Origin: Pseudoalteromonas luteoviolacea
GTDB taxonomy: Bacteria; Pseudomonadota; Gammaproteobacteria; Enterobacterales; Alteromonadaceae
Assembly (NCBI RefSeq): GCF_001696455.1
Contig: NZ_MAUJ01000001.1
Coordinates: 558,001-622,000, forward strand
Direction: 5' to 3'
DNA: 64,000 bases
The translations under genes were made by a program, and so were the position numbers. Within the stretch, counting starts at the first letter, position 1; each line of letters begins with the position of its first letter. Positions 44,001 through 53,840 of the stretch are shown here, piece by piece. The notes beneath the pieces are model-generated. The model saw only the letters and a program-made list of their open reading frames with translations. It had not been told where the DNA came from and ran no database searches.

Positions 44001-44762
44001 GAGAAAATGGCGTCGCTGGGCAATGTTGTTGCGGGCATTGCGCATGAAATAAATACTCCGCTGGGGATTTCTATAACCGCAATTTCATACAACGAAGAAA
44101 GCCTAAAACAGATTTCTGTTAAATTGGAGAATCAAACCTTAAAACAGTCTGAGCTTGAGCAATCGATAAAAGAGCAGCGGGAAGGGTACCAGCTAATGAA
44201 TCGTAATCTAGACAGAGCGCGAGAGCTTATTAGCAATTTTAAACAGGTTGCGGTTGATCACTCCAGTGAGGTGCAAAGAGATATAAACGTCAAAGAATAC
44301 GTAGAGGATGTGTTTAGTTCTTTGGCACCTTTGGCGAAGGGGAAAAGCGTTGCGTTAAAGATTGATGGTGATGAGCGCATTGATGTAAATACATACCCAG
44401 GGGCTATCTATCAAATATTAACGAATCTTTATAATAACTCGATGATCCATGGTTTTGAGCATCAAGACGAGGGTTGTGTTCAAGTTAGTTTGCAACTACT
44501 TGAGGGTTTTTGGTCTTTGACGTATAAGGATAATGGAATTGGTATGAGTGATAGCAGCCTTAGCACGCTATTTGATCCGTTTGTGACAACCAAAAGAAGT
44601 CAAGGTGGGTGTGGGCTTGGTATGCATATTGTTTACAACTTAGTGACTCAATTGCTTAAAGGCGAAATATCTGCTTGGTCAAAGCCCCAAAAAGGGTTAG
44701 AGGTGAAGATTAAGGTTCCCTATGTAAAAGCTACAAGTCCGATAGATGTAAAAGAAGCTTAG
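41052..44762 (+). CDS. Two-component propeller sensor histidine kinase, no receiver domain
   Basis: ATG 41052 is chosen over TTG 41022 because it starts a normal signal/anchor sequence, giving 1236 residues. A periplasmic beta-propeller of Reg_prop repeats follows (YIWIGTQAGLNRFDG, DRLWLATSSGLYFFDG, RIWAGSESGVSIVN), then a Y_Y_Y domain (about 690-770) and one membrane helix (about 785). The cytoplasmic part has PAS/PAC, a coiled coil, HisKA (AHEINTPLG) and HATPase (NLYNNSMIH, DNGIGMSD, GCGLGMHI). It resembles polysaccharide-sensing hybrid kinases, but lacks the receiver/AraC output, and no response regulator is adjacent. The ligand is unknown. Confidence 0.88.
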   Translation: MLFKLHLSVITKLLAKDVACKLVLIAILLAGFVSPSIAGPLFTDTSQVMRRFDYESGLSQITIMALAEDQLGYIWIGTQAGLNRFDGHEFKQFTSKQQDPNELAGAFITGLCHSGETVWIGTSTGLSAYHTVTGRFQSFLKEHYNVISSDRVKTLSCTGSHIAVSTENNKFYLIDKVTLEPSSLELQGRFISHVVTNKELIYYLSEEGLMAFNTQSGQGFQLLSGDYKHMRLNGERVFLLSKSNELVSYDTLYERILWRSKVSERKGLELNNIHISSDSLFLGTNYGVYLFDLKGNLKKHWFKHEGQGLGLQDNSIMSVLKDSNSDLWFGTETGGLHFISRLSENFGHVSEYNFPDNPMKEPDIRNFALDRQDRLWLATSSGLYFFDGQGFKAAYLEYKRLSPLSNAFITKLHIENNFLWLATRGLGVFRLDFTSGELLNLAPDVGKGPELSFNDIVSYRGKILVSSRTMGLLYFNETSKQLESFIKLDNAPNHVSSILPFGDGLVFGSIGDGLFKYEEGVLEQLTIAESLVSDIVFMLQEDSYGRIWAGSESGVSIVNSNFTVTKVIKKSEGLTNGAVWALIYDEQDHVWLGTSGGLSRINIHDFKIDNFLPVDGVQGNEFNYNASWLSPDGRVFIGGSKGFNQFYPKQIRIAPTSRPLLVSSIELLGNELHPSTDDELKLAPELTTRIDLNHNQDILSLHYSSLDYGSEGLRFYYRIIGLSEKWLKLADGVRQINLLKLNPGKYQVQTYTINRFNQVSPTHLFDIKIQAPWWWDNYTKAAYILTLTLAFYLWIRQRQKRFQQVVTDNQTMNELQERLELSLWASQDELWDWHIETGKIYRHSVKPRIDYGDCKSWMAVSDAVHFIHPKDCVTWEEKLEACLEGDEDTYEIAIRVKTVDGDWTWVLERGKVVSRDSHGKVMRVAGALKDIAELKAHQNALQSLNEELEIKVAVRTDELYRKNQKLEQAMIELKRTQQELIESEKMASLGNVVAGIAHEINTPLGISITAISYNEESLKQISVKLENQTLKQSELEQSIKEQREGYQLMNRNLDRARELISNFKQVAVDHSSEVQRDINVKEYVEDVFSSLAPLAKGKSVALKIDGDERIDVNTYPGAIYQILTNLYNNSMIHGFEHQDEGCVQVSLQLLEGFWSLTYKDNGIGMSDSSLSTLFDPFVTTKRSQGGCGLGMHIVYNLVTQLLKGEISAWSKPQKGLEVKIKVPYVKATSPIDVKEA

Positions 44763-44805
44763 AAGACATACGCTCCTAATTTGGGTTCGCGCATCTTTGA
44801 AATGT

Positions 44806-44833
44806 AAAAAAGCCACCAGTAAGGTGGCTTTTT
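44806..44833. terminator. Bidirectional intrinsic terminator between the sensor kinase and metG
   Basis: AAAAAAGCCACC, loop AGTAA, and GGTGGCTTTTT form a stem that has T-runs on both strands. It lies between two convergent genes, so it can end both transcripts. Confidence 0.93.
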
Positions 44834-44850
44834 GTATATACCGGTGAGCG

Positions 44851-46875
44851 TTACATTACTCTCATACCCGGCTCTGAACCTTCATCAGGGTTCAGGATGT
44901 AGATTTCTTTTCCGCCTGGGCCTGCTGCCAGTACCATGCCTTCCGACATACCAAAACGCATCTTACGTGGTTTAAGGTTTGCCACCATAACTGTTAGCTT
45001 GCCTTCAATATCTTCAGGTGCGTAGGCTGATTTAATGCCTGCAAATACTTGGCGAGTTTCACCGCCTAAATCTAGCGTGAGTTTAAGTAGCTTTTCAGCT
45101 CCTTCAACGTGTTCTGCTTTAGCGATTTTTGCTACACGTAAGTCTACTTTAGCAAAATCATTAAATTCGATTTCGTCTGCGATAGGCTCTTTAGCCAATG
45201 GGCTGTTGGGATCTAATGCCGGCTTTGCTGCTTCTAAGCTTTCTTTTGAAGCATCTACCATGGCGTTTACCTTATCTAAGTCTACACGTTGCATTAATGC
45301 TTTGAACTTATTGATCTCATGACCTTTCAATGGTTCGCTTACTGTTTCCCATTGTAATTCTGTCGCCAAGAATTGCTCAACATTGGCACTCATACCCGGT
45401 AGTACAGGCTTCAAGTAAGTTAAGATAACTTTGAACATATTTAGGCCAAGTGAACATACTTGGTGTGCACGCTCTTGTGTCGCTTCATCTTTAATGAGCA
45501 CCCAAGGAGCCTCAGCATCAATAAACTGGTTCGCTTTATCTGCAAGTGTCATAATTTCGCGAATTGCTCTGCTGTATTCGCGATTTTCATAGTGTGTTGC
45601 GATAGTTTCTGACACAGCACTGAACTCAGCTAAAAGCGCTTCGTCCATAATTTCATCACTCAGTTTGCCTGCAAACTTTTTAGTGATGAAGCCTGCACAG
45701 CGACTAGCAATATTAACCACTTTACCAACTAGATCCGAGTTTACACGTTGAGCAAAGTCTTCTAGATTAAGGTCAAGGTCAGTAATACCACTATTGAGCT
45801 TTGCAGCGTAATAATAGCGCAAGTACTCAGGATCTAAATGTTCCAAGTAGGTTCTCGCCTTGATAAAGGTACCTTTTGACTTGGACATCTTAGCGCCATT
45901 TACAGTCACAAAGCCGTGCGCAAATACGTTTGTTGGCTTTCTAAACTCAGCGCCTTCTAGCATCGCTGGCCAGAATAGACTGTGGAAGTAAATAATATCT
46001 TTACCAATGAAATGATATAGCTCTGCGTCAGAATCTTTACCCCAGAAGCTGTCAAAATCAATGCCGCTTTTATCGCATAAATTCTTAAAGCTAGCCATGT
46101 AACCAATAGGGGCATCGAGCCAGACATAGAAGTACTTGCCAGGGGCGCCTGGGATCTCAAAACCAAAGTAAGGTGCATCTCGGCTGATGTCCCATTGTTG
46201 TAGGCCTTCGGCAAACCACTCTTCTAATTTGTTCGCCATTTCAGCTTGAAGACTTCCAGAGTGTAGCCACTCTTTTAGCATACCTTCAAAAGCTGGCAAG
46301 TCGAAGAAGAAGTGCTCAGAGTCTTTCAACACAGGTGTTGCGCCAGACATTGCAGATTTTGGATCTTTGAGTTCAGTTGGGCTATAAGTTGCACCACATG
46401 CATCGCAGCTATCACCGTTTTGATCTTCAGCGTTACAAGTAGGGCAAGTACCAGTAACAAAGCGATCAGGTAAGAAGATGCTTTTTTCAGGATCGAAAAG
46501 CTGTGAAATAGTACGCTTCTTAATGTGCCCTTTATCATTTAGGCGGGTATAAATCAGCTCGCTAAGTGCTTTGTTTTCTTCGCTATGAGTACTGTGGTAG
46601 TTGTCAAACACAATATTAAAGTCAGCAAAGTCGCGCTGCCTTTCTATACTGACATTTTTTACCATTTCTTCAGGTGTAATGCCTTGCTTTTGAGCATTAA
46701 GCATTATCGGTGTACCGTGGGCGTCGTCTGCACACACATAGTATGCTTCATGGCCACGCATTTTTTGGAAACGCGACCAAACATCTGTTTGAATATATTC
46801 TAATAAGTGCCCTAAATGAGTTGGGCCATTTGCATACGGTAATGCACTTGTAATGAGAATTTTTCTCTTTGTCAT
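44851..46875 (-). CDS. metG: Methionyl-tRNA synthetase
   Basis: It charges tRNA-Met with methionine. The start is set at the ATG at 46875 (TTGGGAAA upstream), which gives 674 residues; nine extra in-frame residues upstream are not conserved. The HIGH-type motif reads THLGH, KMSKS is GAKMSKSKG, the four-cysteine zinc knuckle is CPTC...CDAC, and a C-terminal tRNA-binding EMAP-like domain ([14 protein letters not shown]) supports dimerisation. It is divergent from apbC, a common gammaproteobacterial arrangement. Confidence 0.96.
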   Translation of the reverse strand: MTKRKILITSALPYANGPTHLGHLLEYIQTDVWSRFQKMRGHEAYYVCADDAHGTPIMLNAQKQGITPEEMVKNVSIERQRDFADFNIVFDNYHSTHSEENKALSELIYTRLNDKGHIKKRTISQLFDPEKSIFLPDRFVTGTCPTCNAEDQNGDSCDACGATYSPTELKDPKSAMSGATPVLKDSEHFFFDLPAFEGMLKEWLHSGSLQAEMANKLEEWFAEGLQQWDISRDAPYFGFEIPGAPGKYFYVWLDAPIGYMASFKNLCDKSGIDFDSFWGKDSDAELYHFIGKDIIYFHSLFWPAMLEGAEFRKPTNVFAHGFVTVNGAKMSKSKGTFIKARTYLEHLDPEYLRYYYAAKLNSGITDLDLNLEDFAQRVNSDLVGKVVNIASRCAGFITKKFAGKLSDEIMDEALLAEFSAVSETIATHYENREYSRAIREIMTLADKANQFIDAEAPWVLIKDEATQERAHQVCSLGLNMFKVILTYLKPVLPGMSANVEQFLATELQWETVSEPLKGHEINKFKALMQRVDLDKVNAMVDASKESLEAAKPALDPNSPLAKEPIADEIEFNDFAKVDLRVAKIAKAEHVEGAEKLLKLTLDLGGETRQVFAGIKSAYAPEDIEGKLTVMVANLKPRKMRFGMSEGMVLAAGPGGKEIYILNPDEGSEPGMRVM

Positions 46876-47068
46876 AGTTTTCCCAAGGTTTTTTAGCCGC
46901 ATTGACTAATGCCAGTTGAAGCGCTGTTCTAATTTTAACGGTTGAATTTAGTACAGTTTTAATCTTTAACTGGAATATGCCCTCTTAACGCGATTTTGAC
47001 TGGTCTTAATGAACTGAATGTTACATAATTCCAGCGTTATTTTCACCACCTGATGGCGTTTTATTTGT

Positions 47069-48142
47069 ATGTTTGGTATCAAGAGTTTGTTCAGTAAAGA
47101 AGATCCTGCCGAAAAGAAAATCATTGAGCTTTTAAATAACTATAGAAGTGCAATTTTTCCGATGGGGATTCACCCTGAGTGGATAGAGCAAATTAAAAAA
47201 GAAAATAACGAGTGGCAAGTTCATATTAATTTGCCCTTTGCGGCTAAATCACAGCAATCGGTGGTAAAAGCCTACCTAAATGACCACTTAAATTATGAGA
47301 TTAATATATCTCTAAATACCCAGCTTGCGCCTCATTATAAGTTTAAAAAAATTAAACACATCGTATTGATAGCTTCAGGCAAAGGCGGGGTAGGTAAGTC
47401 AACCACTGCTGTAAACCTTGCTTTAGCACTTAATACTGAAGGAGCAAAGGTAGGCCTACTAGATGCCGATATCTACGGACCTTCAATACCTTCATTGTTA
47501 GGCTTGGTCGGTGAACAACCAACGGCAAAAGATGACAAAACGCTCAACCCAATGGACAAATATGGCTTAAAAACTATGTCGATTGGTTATCTAGTGCCAG
47601 CAGAAAATGCCACAGTATGGCGCGGTCCAATGGCTTCACAAGCCTTGAGTCAGTTACTCAATGAAACCGATTGGGGCGAGTTAGACTATTTAATCGTTGA
47701 TATGCCGCCAGGGACGGGAGATATTCAATTGACGATGACACAGAAGCTCCCTGCCAGTGGCGCGGTCATAGTAACGACACCCCAAGACTTGGCGTTGGCA
47801 GACGCGCAAAAAGGGATTGCCATGTTTTCACAAGTAAACCTACCTATAATCGGGCTGGTTGAAAATATGAGCTTTTTTAATTGCGAGCATTGTGGTGGAA
47901 AAAACCATCTATTCGGCAAGGATGGCGGTAATCAATTAGCTGCCCGCCACGGAGTCCCTTTGCTGGCTGAAATCCCGCTTGATATTCAAATACGCGAAGA
48001 GTCTGAACAGGGTAGCAACCTGATAGATAAAGGACTTCCTATTGGAGCGCATTACTCCTATAGCGCGCAATTGATCAGTAGTATGCTGTACCTCCAATCA
48101 CATGATAACAACGGTGTAGAAATCGTGATTACTGATGATTAA
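47069..48142 (+). CDS. apbC: Iron-sulfur cluster carrier ATPase (Mrp/ApbC)
   Basis: The 357-residue P-loop protein binds and transfers [4Fe-4S] clusters. It has the deviant Walker A GKGGVGKST, LLDADIYGPSIPSLLG, LIVDMPPGTGD and the cluster-binding CxxC in NCEHCGGKN. A MIP18-like N-terminal region (about 15-85) precedes the ATPase. It is divergent from metG and probably monocistronic. Confidence 0.93.
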   Translation: MFGIKSLFSKEDPAEKKIIELLNNYRSAIFPMGIHPEWIEQIKKENNEWQVHINLPFAAKSQQSVVKAYLNDHLNYEINISLNTQLAPHYKFKKIKHIVLIASGKGGVGKSTTAVNLALALNTEGAKVGLLDADIYGPSIPSLLGLVGEQPTAKDDKTLNPMDKYGLKTMSIGYLVPAENATVWRGPMASQALSQLLNETDWGELDYLIVDMPPGTGDIQLTMTQKLPASGAVIVTTPQDLALADAQKGIAMFSQVNLPIIGLVENMSFFNCEHCGGKNHLFGKDGGNQLAARHGVPLLAEIPLDIQIREESEQGSNLIDKGLPIGAHYSYSAQLISSMLYLQSHDNNGVEIVITDD

Positions 48143-48151
48143 TCATTTTTT
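48126..48151 (+). terminator. AT-rich hairpin with T-run at the end of apbC
   Basis: TGATTA and TAATCA form a 6-bp stem with an 8-base loop followed by six T residues, overlapping the apbC stop. It is a weak but correctly placed terminator candidate. Confidence 0.4.
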
Positions 48152-48356
48152 ACTATTCTAAAATGCATTATTTTTCCTAATAGCTGGTAATTATCATCAC
48201 AGCTTCCATAATTGAGCTTAGTAGTGACGGTTGATGTAGTAAGTACCTATTTTTGCGTTAATTCATTAGGCACTCGGGACGCATGTATTAGTAGTATCTG
48301 CAGCATTAACCAATACAGTGAGATCCTATTTTAATCACTTACTCAAGGAGGTGGGT

Positions 48357-50822
48357 ATGTGGTTTATAACAGTGAAGCTATTTATCATTTTTTTGTTGGT
48401 GGGTTGCTTTAGCGTCGAAGCCGTTCAGGGAAGCTACACAATTGAGCGCTTTGCAGATGCTTCCAATCAACTTTCGATTGATGCTGTTATTGATCGTAAA
48501 GGCCACTTTAGTTCTATCGATACAAAAACGAAATTTAATAAAGGAGAAACCGTTTGGGTAAAAATAAGCAATGGTGCTGAAGATAAGCAATTAGTCGCTA
48601 TAACGAGCCCAATTGAGGGGCATGTTAAGATGTACAGAGTCGTTGCAGGCTCGGTCGTTGATTACATGATTGCGTCTCCGAATATAGGCTATACCTCTAT
48701 AGAGCAAAGTATCCTCCCACATCAGTTGCTAAGAGATGGTGGTCGACAGGCAGAAGTGTATATTCAAGTGCATGCGAAATATAATGGCATGCTGTCATTG
48801 TCTGTGATGTCTGAGAATGAGTATCGTGAAGTCTTGAGCCAAAGGTTATTTATTCTCGGTGCGAGTAGCGGTGTACATTACTTTATCGCATTTTTTGTAT
48901 TGCTTATGGCACTGGGCCAATCACGTAAAGGCCTCGGCTCGTTGGCTGCTTATTTCGTCTGTATTAGCGTACAAAGCGGGGTCTATAACGGTGCAAATAG
49001 TTTATTGTTTCCAAACGATTTAGTTGGTTATTTCGCCACTTTTCATAGTCAAATATTTCTGCTTTCCCTAATCTTTGCCATTCTATTTTTATACCATTTT
49101 ATGGTTGAAAAGCGAGCTGATGGACAGCATACCAAGCTAGTGAGTGCATCTATTTGGTTTATTGCCGCTTTAGCTGTACTAATCGCACCTCTCAACGCAC
49201 AAAACTCACTTGTTTTTCATGTATTGGCAAGCTTGATTTGCTGTGTTTTATACGCAATTGTCTTAAAAAGTCAGTATGCAGAGCATAAAGATGAAGTGCT
49301 GGTTCTAATATTGACTTGGTTGCCTATTTTTACCTTGAAGGCTTCGATTTTTGTGAACCAATTTGGCATCTACATTCCCGTCGATGAATCTCTTTTGAGC
49401 CATCTATTGATTACCCTCCATGTTGTGATGCTAGCGTGCTATTTGTACTGGCATGATAAAAATAAAAAAAGACGACTCATGTTTTACGCCACACACGACA
49501 AAGATACGGGCGCGCCTAACCGTTACATGTTGCAGCAAAGCTTGGAAGCGTTAGATAAAGGCACAAAGCCACACACGTTGTTATTGTTTAGGCCTCTGGT
49601 GCTGCAAACGATACGCTTGAATATGGGATGGAATTACGCAAATGCACACTTGAAAAAGTTACTTGCTAAAGTGGGGGCTCAGTTAGATACCTATGGAAAT
49701 GTGGTTATTGCAGAAGATTTGAAGAGCCATTCTTCAATATACAGACTAGATGATTCATTGTTCGCGGTGGTCTTAATTGGCAAGTTTGAGCTCAGTCAAG
49801 TAGAACAGTTTGTATGTATTTTATCAGCTAGCTTTGAAGAGGGAATTGATTTCGGTGGGGATTTACTTGTCGATCAGTTGGAAATTGGCGTGGCGAGCAA
49901 TCCGATCCATGCATCTAGTGCAGATTCGCTCATTCAATGTGCAATGCAAGCAATGGCTGCCAAGCCCGTCGGCACGAATAAATGGCAGCTATTTGATTTT
50001 GGTAATTCAATCGTATCTCAGCGGCGTATTAAAATCGCGTCAGCGTTAAAAGTCGCCATAGAGCGGGGACAATTGAGTTTATATTTACAGCCTCAGCTAC
50101 ATTTAAAGTCTGGCAGGGTGTATGGTGCAGAGGCGCTGTTACGATGGCATCACCCCGAGATGGGAGTTATTCCGCCCAGCGAGTTTATACCAATCGCTGA
50201 GTCGTCAGGTATTATTTATGAACTGACAGAGTGGGTCATTGAGTCTGGATTAAAGCAGCAATCTGAGTTGGTTAAGCTCTTGCCATCTCATACCCTGTCT
50301 TTGAATATATCCGGCCGAGATGTGGGAAGAAAAGAGCTTACCGTTCAGTTGATTGAGCTCATTAACCACTATGAGTTGACCCCTTCGCAAATTGTTCTTG
50401 AAGTCACGGAATCCGCGACTGTTGAGAACGAAACTATGTTGTTTGATAGTTTAACGGACTATCGGAGTGTTGGTATTAAAGTAGCAATAGATGACTTTGG
50501 CACTGGTTATTCGTCTTTAGCTTATCTTAGCCAACTTGGATTTGATAAACTCAAAGTTGATAAGCGGTTTGTCATGGATTTGGAGAGCTCAAAAACAAAC
50601 CAAACCATATGCAAAGCGACCTGTGATATGGCACATAGCTTAGGCTCAATTGTGGTTGCAGAGGGTGTTGAAAGTGAAGGTAGTTACCGGCAGCTACAAA
50701 GTTTCGACTGCGATATAGGCCAAGGATACTTTATTTCCCGACCATTACCATTTGAAGATTATAAAGTGTGGCTGCAAAGGATGACTGACGTTGAAGATGT
50801 GATTCACTACCTAACATCTTAG
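48357..50822 (+). CDS. 7TMR-DISM/degenerate GGDEF/EAL c-di-GMP phosphodiesterase
   Basis: ATG 48357 is chosen because AAGGAGG lies 5 bases upstream, giving 821 residues starting with a signal peptide (MWFITVKLFIIFLLVGCFSVEA). A periplasmic DISM extracellular domain (about 25-165), seven membrane helices (about 170-380), a GGDEF-like domain with lost signature (RLDDSLF) and a full EAL domain (about 560-800) follow. EALLRW, LNISGRD, LEVTESA, IDDFGTGYS, LKVDKRFV and AEGVES are present, so it should cleave c-di-GMP. The DISM domain often binds carbohydrate-like ligands; the ligand here is unknown. Confidence 0.88.
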   Translation: MWFITVKLFIIFLLVGCFSVEAVQGSYTIERFADASNQLSIDAVIDRKGHFSSIDTKTKFNKGETVWVKISNGAEDKQLVAITSPIEGHVKMYRVVAGSVVDYMIASPNIGYTSIEQSILPHQLLRDGGRQAEVYIQVHAKYNGMLSLSVMSENEYREVLSQRLFILGASSGVHYFIAFFVLLMALGQSRKGLGSLAAYFVCISVQSGVYNGANSLLFPNDLVGYFATFHSQIFLLSLIFAILFLYHFMVEKRADGQHTKLVSASIWFIAALAVLIAPLNAQNSLVFHVLASLICCVLYAIVLKSQYAEHKDEVLVLILTWLPIFTLKASIFVNQFGIYIPVDESLLSHLLITLHVVMLACYLYWHDKNKKRRLMFYATHDKDTGAPNRYMLQQSLEALDKGTKPHTLLLFRPLVLQTIRLNMGWNYANAHLKKLLAKVGAQLDTYGNVVIAEDLKSHSSIYRLDDSLFAVVLIGKFELSQVEQFVCILSASFEEGIDFGGDLLVDQLEIGVASNPIHASSADSLIQCAMQAMAAKPVGTNKWQLFDFGNSIVSQRRIKIASALKVAIERGQLSLYLQPQLHLKSGRVYGAEALLRWHHPEMGVIPPSEFIPIAESSGIIYELTEWVIESGLKQQSELVKLLPSHTLSLNISGRDVGRKELTVQLIELINHYELTPSQIVLEVTESATVENETMLFDSLTDYRSVGIKVAIDDFGTGYSSLAYLSQLGFDKLKVDKRFVMDLESSKTNQTICKATCDMAHSLGSIVVAEGVESEGSYRQLQSFDCDIGQGYFISRPLPFEDYKVWLQRMTDVEDVIHYLTS

Positions 50823-50854
50823 CCTGTAATGAGAAGCATAATTTCTGGTCTTAG

Positions 50855-52882
50855 CTAACTTTTGTTGTGTTCGCGGAGGTTTTCTAGGCAGTTTGATAAA
50901 GCTTCTGCGAGCGGCATTAGGCCGATCGGTTTAGATAATACGTCATTCATGCCAGCTCGTTCGCAAGCGGCCTTGTCTTCTTCCGATGTGTTGCCGGTTA
51001 GGGCGACGATGTGGGCGTGGCTGGGGAGAAGTTTTTTCTGCAAAAGGTTTTTGGTCGTTGTTAATCCGTCCATCACTGGCATTATGCTATCCATAAAGAC
51101 CAAATCATATGATTTGGCAGAGCACTTTTCGAGCGCAATCTCGCCATTGCTTGCATAGTCTGAAATAACGTTAAACTTCTGCAAGAACGCCTCCATTACC
51201 TTTTGATTAATTTCATTGTCTTCAACGACTAAAACGTTTAATTTGGACGCATCAAAAGCGGTATTCTGATAAGTATCTTCTTGCACTTCCATAGAGGTAG
51301 TTTGAAATGGAATTGAAACTTTAAATTGACTCCCTTTTCCCAAACTACTTTCAACGTCAATACGGCCACGCATGACTTCGATGAGTTCTTTTACTATAGA
51401 CATGCCAAGCCCTGTACCACCATAATGACTGCCTACTTCTTTTTCACCTTGTTTGAAGGGGTGAAAAAGCGTGTTGAGGCTACTAGGAGACATACCAATC
51501 CCTGTGTCAGACACTAAGATATTAAGCATTATCCCTGAGTTTGTTTCGACGGACTCAACGCTTAATTTGATAGTGCCTTGTGACGTGAACTTTAGTGAAT
51601 TACTCAGCAGATTAGTGATTATTTGATTCAACCTGACCGAGTCACACAGCACCATACAATTTGGCTTAAGCTTAATGTGCGTCTCAAATTTGACTTTGGG
51701 GCTTTTAACTAGTTGCTTGTACAGCTCAACGATATCTGAAATGACAATGTGCATATCGGTAGGTTGAGGTGATAAGGATAAGCCTTCTTGAGAAATTTTC
51801 GAAAAGTCGAGTACTTCATTAACAAGGCCTAGTAAAATGTCGGCGCTGCGCAGTGCTAGCTGCAAGTTTTCAGTTCTGGTGTCTGAATTAGTTTCGTCCA
51901 GAGAGTTTATTAGAAGCCCAGAGATTCCATTTAGCGGCGTTCTCATTTCGTGACTAATTTTGGACAAAAAATGACTTCTTTCATCTAGCAACATCTCAGC
52001 TTCGCGACGCTGTTCTTTTAGCGTTTCACGCAGTTCAACAGACTGCGTTATATCTTGCAAGGAGCCAAACAAACAAATGCATTTACTATCGTTAATTTGA
52101 GCTTCTCCATGACAAGATACCCAGATTTGTCTACCAGTTAGTGTCGCAACCTGCAGCTCTATTTCCCATGGTTTACCTGTTAACTGAGCATCAGATATTG
52201 CATTCAAAAATTGCTGCTTATTTGTATCGCAAGCGAAGAGAGACAGCCACATGTCTAACGTCGGCTGTTTACTTTTTGGTAAATCATGAATGCGCTTTGT
52301 TTGGTCACTCCAAAATACATTGTGACTCTCTAAATCTATCCGCCAGCTCCCGATAGAGGCAACTTTTTCCATTTTCTCTAGTGTTTTATAGTTGTCATGT
52401 AGCACTCGCTCAGCTTTACGTCTTGCAAATTCAGAACCCAGCCATTGTGCGAACAGTTCGACATAGTCAATATGTTCTAAAGTAAAAGGCTGACTAATTT
52501 CTGGAGAAGAAAAGTTAACGGTGCCCAGCGTTTCGCTTCCTATTCTAATCGGCGCTCCAATATATGATTCTAATTTAAAGTTTGAGTAGCATGGATGGGT
52601 AGAAATCGTGCTGTCACCTGCATGGTGAAAAGAAAGTGCTTTATTCGCTTTGAGCGTATGGGTGCAGTATGTTTTACCTAATTCGAAGCGACATTTAGGC
52701 GCTAACTCAGGGTTTTCAGATTCGACATACAAAATGACATAATTTGAGCCAACAACCTCACTGACAATCGCGATCTCTAACGAAAATACCTCTAGCCCAA
52801 ACTTAAGCAAAGACTGTATTTTCTGATCTGTTGACAGTGTCTGATCCGACACGATTGAGTGAAATTGCCTTAAAAAGCTCAC
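50855..52882 (-). CDS. Hybrid histidine kinase (GAF-PAS-HisKA-HATPase-REC)
   Basis: The start is set at GTG 52882, which has AAGGA 7 bases upstream; the TTG at 52912 has none. The 675-residue cytoplasmic protein has GAF (about 15-155; YIGAPIRIGSETLGTVNF), PAS (about 175-285), HisKA (KISHEMRTPLNG), HATPase (NLLSNSLKFTS, DTGIGMSP, GGTGLGMSI) and a C-terminal receiver (VVEDNEINQKV, phospho-acceptor in VFMDSIMP, Lys in LSKPI). No membrane helix is seen, so the input is cytoplasmic. A free HPt protein encoded at 54569 may pass on its phosphate. Confidence 0.88.
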   Translation of the reverse strand: MSFLRQFHSIVSDQTLSTDQKIQSLLKFGLEVFSLEIAIVSEVVGSNYVILYVESENPELAPKCRFELGKTYCTHTLKANKALSFHHAGDSTISTHPCYSNFKLESYIGAPIRIGSETLGTVNFSSPEISQPFTLEHIDYVELFAQWLGSEFARRKAERVLHDNYKTLEKMEKVASIGSWRIDLESHNVFWSDQTKRIHDLPKSKQPTLDMWLSLFACDTNKQQFLNAISDAQLTGKPWEIELQVATLTGRQIWVSCHGEAQINDSKCICLFGSLQDITQSVELRETLKEQRREAEMLLDERSHFLSKISHEMRTPLNGISGLLINSLDETNSDTRTENLQLALRSADILLGLVNEVLDFSKISQEGLSLSPQPTDMHIVISDIVELYKQLVKSPKVKFETHIKLKPNCMVLCDSVRLNQIITNLLSNSLKFTSQGTIKLSVESVETNSGIMLNILVSDTGIGMSPSSLNTLFHPFKQGEKEVGSHYGGTGLGMSIVKELIEVMRGRIDVESSLGKGSQFKVSIPFQTTSMEVQEDTYQNTAFDASKLNVLVVEDNEINQKVMEAFLQKFNVISDYASNGEIALEKCSAKSYDLVFMDSIMPVMDGLTTTKNLLQKKLLPSHAHIVALTGNTSEEDKAACERAGMNDVLSKPIGLMPLAEALSNCLENLREHNKS

Positions 52883-53042
52883 AGTGTGGTCCTTCTTCTT
52901 GTGCCAGTACAAAGTTACTAAATAACTTGCTTCGGTATGATGAGCGCAAGCGCATAAGTACGCGCTATGTATATATATTATATGAAAAGATTTACGTTGT
53001 AATGAGGTAATTTATTATGACAATTATTATAGTTGAATATGT

Positions 53043-53840
53043 TTAAACTTGGTGAGTGTCCTGAAGATGCAAAATGTCACCGAGAGTTTTAAAATAATCA
53101 AAGACTTTTACTGCAAGCGTATCACGCTCATCTGACAACAAAAAGCCACCAGCCATTTCCAATTTTGATTTCTTCACATCAGAAACGAGGAATTCGTTTT
53201 CAATTTCGCTCTGATAAGCCACTATACACTCAAAAGCACGGGCGGTTAACTCTTCTGGAAGGCTGTAATACATCTTGCCAAGCTGCTTATCTAAATTAGT
53301 AGCGCGCCTAAAAAATGTACTTGGATGATTCGTGTCTTCACTCAACAGTACTGCTTTGTATATTGTGTCTAACTTTTGATTGAGAGGGTGTGCGACATTG
53401 GGTGTATCTCTTAACCACACAGACGATGCAAAATCCGAAGGGGTGCAAGATTTGAACAAATGTTTGCAAATATAATGGTCAAATGCATGCCACCACTCAT
53501 GTGCAAGCGCGCCACCGCCTGCATTTTTAGCCAAAGCGAGTGTTCTACGACCAGGCTCATAATGTGCCTGCACCCCTTTTTGGCCTCCACTACCAAAAGC
53601 TAAATTTAACGTCTGTCTTAGGCCAATTGCGTGAGGTGGCAAAGATAAAACTTGGGCAAGATCCGCCAACGCATCATATATTAAATTGGCTGCGGTGTGT
53701 CGCTCCTGCTTCGTTACCCAGTTACCAATTATGATGGTCTTAAAGCCGAAAGTTGTTTTTATTTCATCAAAACAGACCTGATCTCCAAATCTGTAATCAG
53801 GACCTATTCGTCTGAACTGTCGAGTAAGCCTAGTTGTCAT
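53043..53840 (-). CDS. Zincin-like protein of unknown role (CLCA_X-like)
   Basis: The 265-residue protein has a HExxH-type centre, ALAHEWWHAFDHY, with a further Asp/His that may complete a zinc site, and a Glu in PEELTARAFE some 90 residues on. This pattern suggests a metallopeptidase fold. It resembles proteins I know as the CLCA_X family, but I cannot give a substrate. There is no signal peptide. It overlaps the tapT gene by 11 bases, so the two are translationally linked. Confidence 0.65.
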   Translation of the reverse strand: MTTRLTRQFRRIGPDYRFGDQVCFDEIKTTFGFKTIIIGNWVTKQERHTAANLIYDALADLAQVLSLPPHAIGLRQTLNLAFGSGGQKGVQAHYEPGRRTLALAKNAGGGALAHEWWHAFDHYICKHLFKSCTPSDFASSVWLRDTPNVAHPLNQKLDTIYKAVLLSEDTNHPSTFFRRATNLDKQLGKMYYSLPEELTARAFECIVAYQSEIENEFLVSDVKKSKLEMAGGFLLSDERDTLAVKVFDYFKTLGDILHLQDTHQV

